This document shows positions 8,704 through 15,861 of a stretch of DNA of 38,130 nucleotides, in pieces (position 1 is the first letter of the stretch; every line of letters begins with the position of its first letter). Under the pieces are notes generated by a model, which saw nothing but the letters and a program-made list of their open reading frames with translations, ran no database searches and was not told the DNA's origin. The position numbers and the translations under genes are program-made. Source of the DNA: an uncultured Lentisphaerota bacterium (GTDB taxonomy: Bacteria > Verrucomicrobiota > Lentisphaeria > Oligosphaerales > CAITYL01); contig CAITSE010000023.1 in the NCBI GenBank assembly GCA_903894975.1, positions 1-38,130 of the forward strand, in the 5' to 3' direction.

Positions 8704-9116
8704 AAAGCCGCCGGGAAAATCCGTTTTTACCACAAAGGACACATAGAATACAAGGGAAAACGTCAGGGCTGCATTGCCGTTGCCTTTGTGTAAAATACGC
8801 CTACACGCTGGATTAAAAATCCCCACAGGGCGGAGACACAACCCGAGCGTCTCCCGTCCCTGTCATTTTCACGCCGCCACAACTCGAAATTCCGGGTCTC
8901 TTAAGGTCTGTCCTTTTGAATCTTGACACCCCGTCCTGTTGCGGAAAATCTGCGCCAATCTGCGAATGAAGATTTTTCGCGAAGGTTTTACCGCGAATTG
9001 CGCGAATTTTCCGGATTGAAGGCCTTCTTCGCCGCGGCCGCCACGCCTCCCTGTGGGCCGGTTCGCCGCGGACACGGAGTGGGATATTGTATTTGTCCCT
9101 TTCCACCGCATCCTTC
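8704..9116. other. Intergenic region with degenerate short-period repeats
   Basis: No gene is supported in this gap of about 410 bp. It contains two low-complexity stretches. At 8731-8756 there is a period-9 series CACAAAGGA / CACATAGAA / TACAAGGGA. At about 8940-9025 there are repeats built on AATCTGCG and CGCGAATT. A TTGACA at about 8923 has no good -10 at 17 bp. The material looks like eroded intergenic repeat sequence. Confidence 0.5.
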
Positions 9117-10155
9117 ATGGAAACCGGCACCATGAACAAAACGGCTTCCCCCGCAACCGCCTGGCCCCTGCCCAAAACCGCCCCGGCCCGCGTCGGCATC
9201 TGTCCGGAACGCCTGGAACGGGCGACCGCCTACGCTGATGCTTTACGAGGAGCTCGCCCTGTCGCTGCAAGACCCCGTGCACCGCTTCCTGCCCGAATTC
9301 GCCGGGCTCAAGGTTGCGGTCACCGAGCCCAATGGCGCCACCCGGCTGGAGCCGCCCCGACGCGACATCACCATCCACGACCTGCTGACCCACACCGGCG
9401 GACTCAGCTACGCCCTGGCCCAAGAGTTCGGTAACACCGGCCGCGATTCGGCGGCCTTCATCACCGCCTTCTGCAAAGAACCGCTCCTCGGCCACCCGGG
9501 CGAGAAATGGCGCTATTCGAGTTCCAATGATGTACTCGGCCGCGTCATCGAAGTGATCTCCGGGCAACCCCTCGACATCTTTCTGGAGGAACAGATCCTG
9601 CGCCCGCTGGATATGCGCGACACCGGCTTCTTCGTCCCGCCGGACAAGCGTGACCGCTTCACGGTCCTCTACGAACACAACGCCGACGCGCGCATCGTCC
9701 GCCGGCAGACCGAGGACCGGCCGTATCTCGAAAAACCGGCCTTCCTTTCCGGCGGCGCCGGCCTGGTGTCAAGCACCGCCGACTATCTGCGTTTCTGCCT
9801 CATGCTGCTGGGCGGCGGCACCCTGGACGGGACGCGCCTGCTCAGCCCCAAGACCGTCGAACTGATGCGCCAGGACCACCTGCCGCCGGGCCATCTGGCG
9901 ATCGAACCCTTCAAGTTCGGCTACGGCTACGGTGTGTCGGTGGTGCGCAGCCTGACCGAGAAGCAGAACATCGGCTCGGTCGGCGAGTTCGGCTGGGGCG
10001 GAGCCGCCGGCACCAACGCCTGGATCGACCCGCAGGAGAACATGATCTCCATGGTCATGTTCCAGCTCAAGCCCGCCCGCATGCCGATGATCGACCACCG
10101 GGTGAAGGTCGCGCTCACCCAGGCAATCGTCGGCCCCGGCGAGAGTATGTTATGA
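9117..10155 (+). pseudogene. Beta-lactamase-family serine hydrolase, inactivated by internal deletion and frameshift
   Basis: Two out-of-frame pieces form one gene of the class C beta-lactamase / esterase (S12-like) family. The first piece (start at ATG 9117 or 9132) reads MNKTASPATAW...PERLERATAYAD, the normal family N terminus. It then jumps near 9232-9240 into the frame of ORF 9238-10155 at LMLYEELALSLQDP, which normally lies about 60 residues further on. The missing part would hold the catalytic SxxK motif (typically SMTK). Downstream features remain: LLTHTGGLSYAL, the YSSSNDVLG region supplying the catalytic Tyr, and GWGGAAGTNAWIDP near the C terminus. The lost length is not a multiple of three, hence the frame change. 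Without Ser and Lys the protein cannot be a hydrolase. An assembly error is the alternative. Confidence 0.8.
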
Positions 10156-10197
10156 ACAACCCGTGCGCCGGAGACGGCGCGCGGCCGGGGGCAACGC

Positions 10198-11151
10198 ATG
10201 CCGACCAGATACCGCTACCGCATCGAGTTCACGCCGGGCATCGAGTTTGATGCCGTGGGCGAGGAATCTCTTCTCCTTGAAGCCGGCATGGACGTCGTCG
10301 TCACCTGCGAACGATTCGAGGATCTGGGGCGCATCCGCCGCGCTTTTGACCGCGCCCCGGCCGATGAAGACGCGATGGCCCATGACCTTCAGGAAAACGA
10401 AAAAGGCCGCCGCATCCAGGGACTCATCGTTCCTGTCGTCCGCCGCATCGCCGGTCCGGCGGACCTGGCCCAGGCCGCGGAAAACCGCGAGCGCGAAACC
10501 ACGATGCAACGCTCAGTCCTCCAGAAAATCGGCGAGTACCGCCTGGAGATGAAACTGATCAACCTGCACCTGGTCCAGGACCGCAGGCTCCTCGTCGTCC
10601 AGTTCGCCGCCGAAGGCCGCGTCGATTTCCGGGAACTGCTCCGGGACCTCTCCCGCGTCCTGCACCTCCGCGTTGAACTGCGCCAGATCGGCGTCCGCGA
10701 CGAAACCGCCGTCCGCGGCGGCCTCGGCTGTTGCGGCCGCCCCTTCTGCTGCGCCACCTTTCTCGCCGATTTCCAGAGCATCAACGTCCGGCTCGCCAAA
10801 GAGCAGGGGCTCTCGCTCAACCCCGTCAACATCTCCGGGGTCTGCGGCCGGCTCAAGTGCTGCCTGCGTTACGAGGCGGAAGGCTACCGCGAACTGCGCC
10901 GCGAACTGCCGCGCCCGGGATCCCTGGTCCTCACACCCGACGGCGAGGGCAAGGTGCTGGACGTGCAGCCGCTCAAGCGCGTGGTCCGCGTCTCCCTGCC
11001 GCCCGCCGGCGGCGAAGTCGGCCCGCGCGTAGCCGATTTTCCCGCGGACCAACTGAAGTCGCTGCACCCCCCGGGCTGCTGCCGGCATGAAGAAGATGAG
11101 GATGCTACGGCCGGAGGAGATGAACCCGAAGCCGTGGACGCCCGCCCATGA
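10198..11151 (+). CDS. PSP1 / RicT (YaaT)-family protein
   Basis: A 317-aa cytoplasmic protein of the PSP1 C-terminal family. The hallmark is the cysteine cluster CCGRPFCCATFLADF followed by SGVCGRLKCCLRYE (about 180-225), as in Bacillus RicT/YaaT, where the cysteines take part in Fe-S binding in the Ric complex that affects RNA processing and competence. The N-terminal half starts YRIEFTPGIEFDAVGEE and includes the conserved pattern RRIAGPADLAQA. The C-terminal tail is acidic and probably disordered. The start ATG follows a GGGGG tract rather than a clear Shine-Dalgarno. The last codons overlap the next gene by 4 bp (ATGA), so the two are translationally coupled. RicF and RicA partners are not in the window, so the Bacillus role is only suggestive. 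Confidence 0.85.
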   Translation: MPTRYRYRIEFTPGIEFDAVGEESLLLEAGMDVVVTCERFEDLGRIRRAFDRAPADEDAMAHDLQENEKGRRIQGLIVPVVRRIAGPADLAQAAENRERETTMQRSVLQKIGEYRLEMKLINLHLVQDRRLLVVQFAAEGRVDFRELLRDLSRVLHLRVELRQIGVRDETAVRGGLGCCGRPFCCATFLADFQSINVRLAKEQGLSLNPVNISGVCGRLKCCLRYEAEGYRELRRELPRPGSLVLTPDGEGKVLDVQPLKRVVRVSLPPAGGEVGPRVADFPADQLKSLHPPGCCRHEEDEDATAGGDEPEAVDARP

Positions 11152-13007
11152 AGGCGTTCCGGTCACCAGCGCCCGCCGGCCCGGCGGCGGCGGTTGCGGA
11201 GTCCGCGCCGCGGCGGGTGATCTTCTGCCGAAGCCTGCTGGTGCTGACGGTATTCCTGCTTCCCGTAAAATTCGGCCTGCCCGTCACCTACTGGGAGGCG
11301 CCCGTACTGCCGGGCAGCGGCTGGGAATGGCTACTGGGGCTGTGGCCACCCTTCCTGGCGCCCTGTCTGGCCGGAACATGCCTGCTCGCCGCGGCGCTGC
11401 TGCTGCCCGTGCCCCGGGCGCCCCGCCACGCCTGGCTGCTGCCCACACTCTGGGCCGTGCTGCTACTGGCCCAGTTGCCGGGACTGCGCCATACCACGGA
11501 ATGGGATTCGGCCCTGCTCATGCTCGGACACTGGGCGGGCGTCGCCGCCCTGGCCCTGGCCGGATTCTGGGTCTGGAGCCATGACCGGCGCCTGGCCGAC
11601 TGGCTGCTGGCGGCGGCCGCCGCCGGTACGCTCCTGACGGCGCTGGCCGGCTGGGAACAGTATTTCTGGGGCTTCGACCGCACCCTCGAATTCGCCCTTG
11701 ACCAGCAGCGGCAGAGCGGCCGGCCGATCAACCCGGACCTCCTAAACCGGATCCAGCAGCACCGGGCCTACGGCTCCTTCGTCTATCCCAACAGTTATGC
11801 CGCTCACCTGATTCTGACCCTGCCGCTGGTTCTGGCAGCGGCCTGGCGCGCCGGCAACCACTTCGAGCCGGCGCGCCTCTCCCGCTTGCTCTTTTCCGTG
11901 CTGGCCCTGACGGTGACCGGTGGCGCACTCGTGCTTTCCGGCAGCCGCGCCGCCATACTGGCGTTGGGCCTGGGACTGGGCGGAATGCTGGCGCTACTGC
12001 CGTGCGCAAGCCCGGGGCTCCGACGCCTGCGGGCCGGGTTGGCCATGGCGGCCGTACTTGCCGGCCTGGCCGGGGTCTGGTTACTGGGCCAGGGACGGGC
12101 CTTGGAAACGGTGGCGGCGCGGGGCGACTATTGGCGAGCGGCCGTGACCATGGCCCGGCAACAGCCGGCCTGCGGCGTCGGCCTCGGCGAGTTCCACACT
12201 TGGTATGCGCGTCTCAAGCCGGCGGACGCCGAATTCACACGCCAGCCCCATGCCATGATCCTGGGCATGGCCGCCCAGGCCGGGCTCCCGGCGGCCCTGG
12301 CCGCCCTGGGCTGTTGCTTCTTGCCGCCCCTGCTCCTCGGCCGCCGGCCGGACGACCGGTCCGTCCTTTTCTGGACTACCGCCGCCGTTCAGGCCGGGCT
12401 GCTTGCCTGGGGTTTTCATGCCCAAGCTGATTTCAACAGCGAAATCCCGGGCACCGTCATGCTCGTCGCCCTGCTCCCGTTCATCGTCCTGCCGCGGCCG
12501 GAAGACGAAGATACTTCCGAACCCGCCCGCCGCCCGGGCGCCGACCCGAGTTTCACGGCCCGCGCCGGCCTGCGCCTCGGCGCCGGGCTGCTGGCCCTGG
12601 TCTGTCTCGCCTCGGCCTGGCGCATTCCCGGCGAACAACTTCAATTGATTCTGTTTCAGGTCGCGGACGCTCCGAATCCGGAGGCCAGGGCTCTTCTGCC
12701 GGATCTAACCCGGGCCACGGCCAGGCTCATGCCGTTCTCGCCCGGCCCCTGGCTGATCCTGGCCCGCGCCGAGGAGGCCGCCGGCGACCGGCCGGCCGTA
12801 AATGCCGCCTGGCGGGAAGTTCTGCGCCGAACCCCGCACCGCGGCGTGTTCCACGCCCGGGCCGGACTCGCCCTGCTCGCGACCGGCGCTCCGTCGGAGG
12901 ACGTCCGCCACACCCTGGTCGAAGCCGAAACCTGGTATCCCGACAGCGCCGCCACCCGCGATCTCCGCAACCGCCTGGAAAATACCCGGACGGCACCGGA
13001 GCGTTAA
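11148..13007 (+). CDS. O-antigen ligase / polymerase-like (Wzy/WaaL) membrane protein with C-terminal helical repeats
   Basis: A 619-aa inner-membrane protein with about a dozen hydrophobic helices between residues 20 and 480. The Wzy_C-type region is recognisable from a Ser/Arg motif after a long helix (LVLSGSRAAILALGLGLGG) and then the large periplasmic loop GVGLGEFHTWY ... RQPHAMILGMAAQAGLPAAL (about 342-385). Family members join or polymerise lipid-linked surface glycans. The last 110 or so residues are soluble, with TPR-like helices (ALLPDLTRATARLMP, AWREVLRRTPHRG). The start overlaps the PSP1 gene stop as ATGA. No glycosyltransferases are nearby, so the substrate cannot be guessed. Codon use matches its neighbours. 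Confidence 0.82.
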   Translation: MKAFRSPAPAGPAAAVAESAPRRVIFCRSLLVLTVFLLPVKFGLPVTYWEAPVLPGSGWEWLLGLWPPFLAPCLAGTCLLAAALLLPVPRAPRHAWLLPTLWAVLLLAQLPGLRHTTEWDSALLMLGHWAGVAALALAGFWVWSHDRRLADWLLAAAAAGTLLTALAGWEQYFWGFDRTLEFALDQQRQSGRPINPDLLNRIQQHRAYGSFVYPNSYAAHLILTLPLVLAAAWRAGNHFEPARLSRLLFSVLALTVTGGALVLSGSRAAILALGLGLGGMLALLPCASPGLRRLRAGLAMAAVLAGLAGVWLLGQGRALETVAARGDYWRAAVTMARQQPACGVGLGEFHTWYARLKPADAEFTRQPHAMILGMAAQAGLPAALAALGCCFLPPLLLGRRPDDRSVLFWTTAAVQAGLLAWGFHAQADFNSEIPGTVMLVALLPFIVLPRPEDEDTSEPARRPGADPSFTARAGLRLGAGLLALVCLASAWRIPGEQLQLILFQVADAPNPEARALLPDLTRATARLMPFSPGPWLILARAEEAAGDRPAVNAAWREVLRRTPHRGVFHARAGLALLATGAPSEDVRHTLVEAETWYPDSAATRDLRNRLENTRTAPER

Positions 13008-13027
13008 GAATCATTCACTCCCGGTCA

Positions 13028-13130
13028 AATAGTCAAGTACCACCGGCTGAGCCGGTGGCTTGTTGGACGCTTCGCTTGGGCCGCTCAAAGCGGCTATTCG
13101 TTGAGGTTTTGCCGTCTAAAGACGGCGGTG
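13028..13130 (-). mobile_element. IS200/IS605-type 3' end with three hairpins
   Basis: Directly downstream of the tnpA remnant are three perfect hairpins. They are CCACCGGC/GCCGGTGG with loop TGA (13040-13058), GCCGCT/AGCGGC with loop CAA (13080-13094), and GCCGTCT/AGACGGC with loop AA (13111-13126). IS200/IS605 elements have subterminal hairpins of this kind recognised by TnpA instead of inverted repeats. This fits the right end of the element, with the outer boundary near 13028. Confidence 0.65.
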
Positions 13131-13345
13131 TTAGTAGCCGGGCAACGCGAGTTGCTGATCCAAACGATTGTCGTTTACCTCCTGATACTTGATGTACTCC
13201 CTGATTACCTTCTCGTCACGGCCCACCGTGGACACATAGTACCCCCGAGCCCAAAATGTGACGCCGGTAAAATTCCTCTTGACATTGCCGAACTCCCGCG
13301 CGATGTGAATCGCGCTTTTCCCTTTGATGTACCCCACCACTTGGG
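13131..13345 (-). pseudogene. tnpA: IS200-family transposase TnpA, N-terminally truncated
   Basis: The reading frame from about 13345 to the stop at 13131 gives TQVVGYIKGKSAIHIARE, then FWARGYYVSTVGRD and EYIKYQE, a close match to the C-terminal half of IS200 TnpA. The catalytic tyrosine helix (EYIKYQE) is present. The N-terminal half with the HUH metal motif, about 65-70 residues, is absent. Upstream of the match the frame translates a TCCATTGG tandem repeat into meaningless PNGPPMDPNGPP, so the ORF track's 119-aa protein is a chimera of remnant and repeat. It cannot transpose by itself. The nearby RAYT is a different subfamily and would not be expected to act on these ends. Confidence 0.8.
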
Positions 13346-13398
13346 TCCATTGGAATCCATTGGGGGGTCCATTGGGGTCCATTGGGGGTCCATTGGGG
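13346..13398. repeat. TCCATTGG tandem repeat (5 units)
   Basis: Five head-to-tail TCCATTGG units, each followed by AA or 2-4 extra G, give unit lengths of 10-12 bp. The array begins exactly where the tnpA homology stops and runs directly into the 33-bp RAYT-associated repeat at 13393, sharing the bases ATTGGGGTC. The variable G-run suggests replication slippage. Units are too short and have no spacers, so it is not CRISPR. Confidence 0.8.
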
Positions 13399-13426
13399 TC
13401 AGAGCTATCTTTGCGAGCGTAATTGG
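13393..13426 (+). repeat. RAYT-associated ~33-bp repeat, copy 1
   Basis: This copy contains the core GTCAGAGCTATCTTTG followed by CGAGCGTAATTGG. It matches the inverted copies at 14682-14716 and 14747-14779 with two substitutions in the core (CGAGCG in place of TGAGCT). It lies downstream of the RAYT gene, in opposite orientation to the copies on the other side. Confidence 0.75.
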
Positions 13427-13571
13427 TTTGCAGCGCTTTGGAATATTCTGACCAAAAACGTCCAGCCAAAACGTTTTGAATTGTCCGCAAACCATCTGCA
13501 TGGGATCAAGTTACTGCGCAACTAGGACACTGTCAATTCTAACCCATGTTGGCGAGAAACCAGAGCGGACT

Positions 13572-14582
13572 TCATCCCTGATCGCCGTGGCTTTGCAGGC
13601 TTGCCACCGCCTGATCCCACCAGGAACCGGGCGTCTGTTCCTGAGCCCGCCCGCGCTCACTGGCATGGACAAACCCGCTATAGGACAACTCCAGCTCCCG
13701 CGCCATCTCTCCCGGACGCAACCGGCCGCGGCAATGCCGTCGCACCAAGGCCGCCAGCAAATCCCGCGCCGCCCGGTCCCGACACCGCCGCACCTTCAAC
13801 ACTTCCTTGGGAATCCCGGTTACCCGAGCCGCCGCCGCGACCACCTCCGCCAAGGAAAACCCGCCTTGACGCATCTGCAGCTCGGGCTGCTCCCGCCCGG
13901 CCGCTGGCCGCCGTAAAAGAAATTCCCGCCGAACCCAGTCCACAAAACCCTCGCTCCCCAGAATGCTCCGCGCCTCGGCCGCCGCCGCCGGATCGCAAAT
14001 CTCCTTCATCAACCCCTCCTCCACAAACAACCGGTACCCCTGCATCTGCTTGCGCAACGTGGCCCCGAACCCCTTCAAAATCCCCGCCATCCGCAACCAT
14101 TCCGGTGTTTTCGCCAACCCGATCAACGCTGGGAAACTCGACCATTTGAACTCCGCCAGCACCCGCCGCCGTTCTTCCATCGGCAAATTCTTGACCGACT
14201 GCACCCGCACCGGGTTCAGATGGATATAACGCGACAACGTATCGTAGTACCCCCCCCCCTCCACCAATTGCGCCTTGAACCGCCCCTGGAAGATATGCCC
14301 TGAACTCTTGTCACGCCGGTTCACAAACACCGTGAACGATGTCAGCAGGCTCTGCATGAACCGGCTCAGGTTCGCCTGCCGCGTCCGCAGGAACAGGTGA
14401 AAATGATTCGGCATCAGACAGTAACTCAACACCTCCACCTCGAAATCCTCCGCAAACCGCCCCAACCGCTCCAAAAACAGCCGGTAGTCCGCCCTAGTCC
14501 GGAACACCCGTTCCCGCCGGTTCCCCCGGTTCATCACATGGTACAGCGCACCCGGATATTCAACTCGCAATGGCCTGGCCAT
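13572..14582 (-). CDS. REP-associated tyrosine transposase (RAYT / TnpA-REP, Y1_Tnp family)
   Basis: A 336-aa single-strand DNA transposase relative. The HUH-type motif is NHFHLFLR (His60, His62) and the catalytic tyrosine lies in SRYIHLNPVR (about Tyr119). The opening MARPLRVEYPGALYHVMNRGN and the GHIFQGRFKAQLV segment are typical of RAYTs, which excise and copy short palindromic repeats rather than a complete IS. Beyond about residue 230 there is an extra helical domain (FSLAEVVAAAARVTGIP ... LSYSGFVHASERG) resembling the DnaA/HTH-like C-terminal extension of long RAYTs. It looks intact, with GGATGGAG just before the ATG. Copies of a 33-bp repeat flank it on both sides, the expected relation between a RAYT and its substrate. 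It shares codon use with the chromosome, which suggests a resident gene. Confidence 0.88.
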   Translation of the reverse strand: MARPLRVEYPGALYHVMNRGNRRERVFRTRADYRLFLERLGRFAEDFEVEVLSYCLMPNHFHLFLRTRQANLSRFMQSLLTSFTVFVNRRDKSSGHIFQGRFKAQLVEGGGYYDTLSRYIHLNPVRVQSVKNLPMEERRRVLAEFKWSSFPALIGLAKTPEWLRMAGILKGFGATLRKQMQGYRLFVEEGLMKEICDPAAAAEARSILGSEGFVDWVRREFLLRRPAAGREQPELQMRQGGFSLAEVVAAAARVTGIPKEVLKVRRCRDRAARDLLAALVRRHCRGRLRPGEMARELELSYSGFVHASERGRAQEQTPGSWWDQAVASLQSHGDQG

Positions 14583-14681
14583 AACTCCATCCTTTTCTCG
14601 TCCGACCTACTCCCCCCGGTTCCCTTCTCTTCATGACTTTCATGACGGCCAAACCATACAGCGCCTTTCCAATAATACCAA

Positions 14682-14716
14682 CCAATTAAGCTCACAAAGA
14701 TAGCTCTGACCCCCAA
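14682..14716 (-). repeat. RAYT-associated ~33-bp repeat, copy 2
   Basis: Read on the minus strand: TTGGGGGTCAGAGC, then TATCTTTGTGAGC, then TTAATTGG. It holds two AGCT tetramers 9 nt apart (AGCT-ATCTTTGTG-AGCT) that can form a small stem. It lies about 100 bp upstream of the RAYT start. Confidence 0.8.
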
Positions 14717-14746
14717 AACTCCCCAAAACTCTAAAACTCTCCCCCA

Positions 14747-14779
14747 AATTAAGCTCACAAAGATAGCTCTGACCCCCAA
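14747..14779 (-). repeat. RAYT-associated ~33-bp repeat, copy 3
   Basis: Identical to copy 2 across the core and in the same orientation, 65 bp away. The spacer is an A/C-rich CCAAAACT-type sequence that itself repeats. Together the two make a direct pair like a REP doublet. Confidence 0.8.
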
Positions 14780-14823
14780 AACTCCTCCTTTCCTGCCCCC
14801 CCCCAAACTGACCCCCCAAAGAC

Positions 14824-15207
14824 CGGGTCAACTTCCCGCCGCAGCCAGGGCAAGGTCGCCATGTCTACTATCTGTACTATCTGGGTTGTCTCAACTTCCC
14901 GGCGCAACCACGGCAGTCCGGCCAAATCCAAACCGGCATCTGGCGCAATCTCCTGATGTAACTAGGGAAGGCCGGCCAGGTCCAGGCCGGGAACCGTACC
15001 GGCGACCGGCGCGAGGGTGTCGAGTTCACGCCACGACAGCGTGGCGGAGCGGAGGCCGGCCACAGGCCTGACGCCGGGTTCGCGCCACGGCAGTTTCGCG
15101 GTCGGGATCGACTTGAGCGCGCCGAATACGGCCGGCCCAACGACCAACAGCCGCGCGGCGAAAAAGCGCGACACCGAACCAAACGGATTTCCGCCTCCCC
15201 GCTTCAT
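14824..15207 (-). pseudogene. Decayed ORF with LPWLRRE-type repeats, function unknown
   Basis: From ATG 15207 the frame gives a basic start and a hydrophobic stretch (SRFFAARLLVVGPAVFGAL), then imperfect repeats of about 20 aa: AKLPWREPG, ATLSWRELD, GLDLAGLP-stop, GLDLAGLPWLRREVE, ATLPWLRREVD. The stop at 14962-14964 is TAG where the other units have TGG (Trp). The following codons (TTACATCAGGAG) differ from TTGCGCCGGGAA mainly by transitions. The repeat pattern therefore continues past the stop in the same frame, which argues for a once longer protein with a nonsense mutation. The sequence beyond runs into the RAYT repeats, so the 3' end is probably lost. I do not recognise the family. The start codon lies inside a heptad-like repeat, so the true start is uncertain. 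Confidence 0.4.
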
Positions 15208-15224
15208 CCTTTATCCCTCATCCC
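15204..15224. repeat. Heptad repeat D (TCATCCC type, single arm)
   Basis: Three consecutive heptads TCATCCT, TTATCCC, TCATCCC. This is the same 7-bp periodicity as elements A-C but with a different word, and I see no inverted partner arm nearby. Confidence 0.45.
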
Positions 15225-15384
15225 GTCAACTTCACGGCAAAAACCAAATCACGGCCGCCGGTCGAAAAGCCGGCGGACGGGCGTTCACTGTAACCTGCTT
15301 GGAGGGATGCGCCAGCAGCTCCCTCGGAAGCCCGGCGGGCATGAATCCGTACAATTCGCCCTGATCCGCATCCCCCGAAAACAA

Positions 15385-15420
15385 TTTATCCCCGCAGGCG
15401 CTCTGGCCTGCGGGGATAAA
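15385..15420 (-). terminator. Rho-independent terminator of tRNA-Val
   Basis: A perfect 15-bp inverted repeat (TTTATCCCCGCAGGC and its complement) with a 6-nt loop starts 2 nt after the encoded CCA of tRNA-Val on the minus strand and is followed there by TTGTTTT. Position and strength fit a terminator for the tRNA transcript. Confidence 0.85.
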
Positions 15421-15422
15421 AA

Positions 15423-15499
15423 TGGTGGGCAATACAGGACTCGAACCTGTGACCCCTACCATGTCAAGGTAGTGCTCTAACCAACTGAGCTAATTGCCC
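15423..15499 (-). tRNA. tRNA-Val (anticodon GAC)
   Basis: Read on the minus strand: acceptor GGGCAAT pairs with ATTGCCC, followed by discriminator A and an encoded CCA. The D arm is AGCTCAGTTGGTTAGAGC. The anticodon stem CTACC/GGTAG encloses loop TTGACAT, giving anticodon GAC (valine, GUC/GUU codons). The T arm is ACAGGTTCGAGTCCTGT. All stems pair, so it looks functional. Confidence 0.96.
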
Positions 15500-15517
15500 G
15501 CGGAAAAGTGAGTCTCA

Positions 15518-15545
15518 AATATAACGCCAGCCGTCGCCACTGCAA
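15518..15545 (-). promoter_or_regulatory. Sigma-70-type promoter for tRNA-Val
   Basis: On the minus strand TTGCAG (15540-15545), 16 bp, then TATATT (15518-15523). The -10 lies 18 bp before the first base of the mature tRNA. Confidence 0.6.
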
Positions 15546-15743
15546 GACTGGATTCGGAAGACGGTTGAATTCCCCTGCATCCCGGATGCGTTTTCCGGGG
15601 AAACCCCAAGGCCGACGACAAGACGATTCCACTCCAGCGTGACACAGGCAATCCTGCCTGCCTTCCTCCCACGCCAAGGCACGGCGAAGTCACGCCAAAA
15701 TAGTTCGGCATCAGTGCAGTAATCAGCTTCACGTCGTCAAATA

Positions 15744-15772
15744 TGGTAACCGGCGCATTCCCGGCGTATACT
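15744..15772 (+). promoter_or_regulatory. Possible promoter for the giant membrane protein gene
   Basis: TATACT (15767-15772) is a good -10. The hexamer 17 bp upstream is TGGTAA, a weak -35. It would give a leader of about 80 nt before the GTG start at 15862. I see no gene between the tRNA promoter and this point. Confidence 0.3.
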
Positions 15773-15861
15773 TCTCCCGGTTTTGTTCCAGGCCTGACGC
15801 GAGGGTGACGTATGAGCGCCCGGTGACAAGGCCGGGATTGTTTCGCAAGAGGAGGTCGGCC

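Noticed and set aside
9238-10155. 305-aa ORF as an intact serine hydrolase gene
   Set aside because: It begins in the middle of the family domain, lacks SxxK and has no ribosome site; the N-terminal part lies in another frame just upstream.
13346-13398. Possible CRISPR-like array
   Set aside because: Units are 10-12 bp with no unique spacers; it is a simple tandem repeat.
13131-13490. 119-aa ORF as a complete small transposase
   Set aside because: Only the last 70 or so residues match TnpA; the N-terminal part is translated tandem repeat and the HUH motif is missing.
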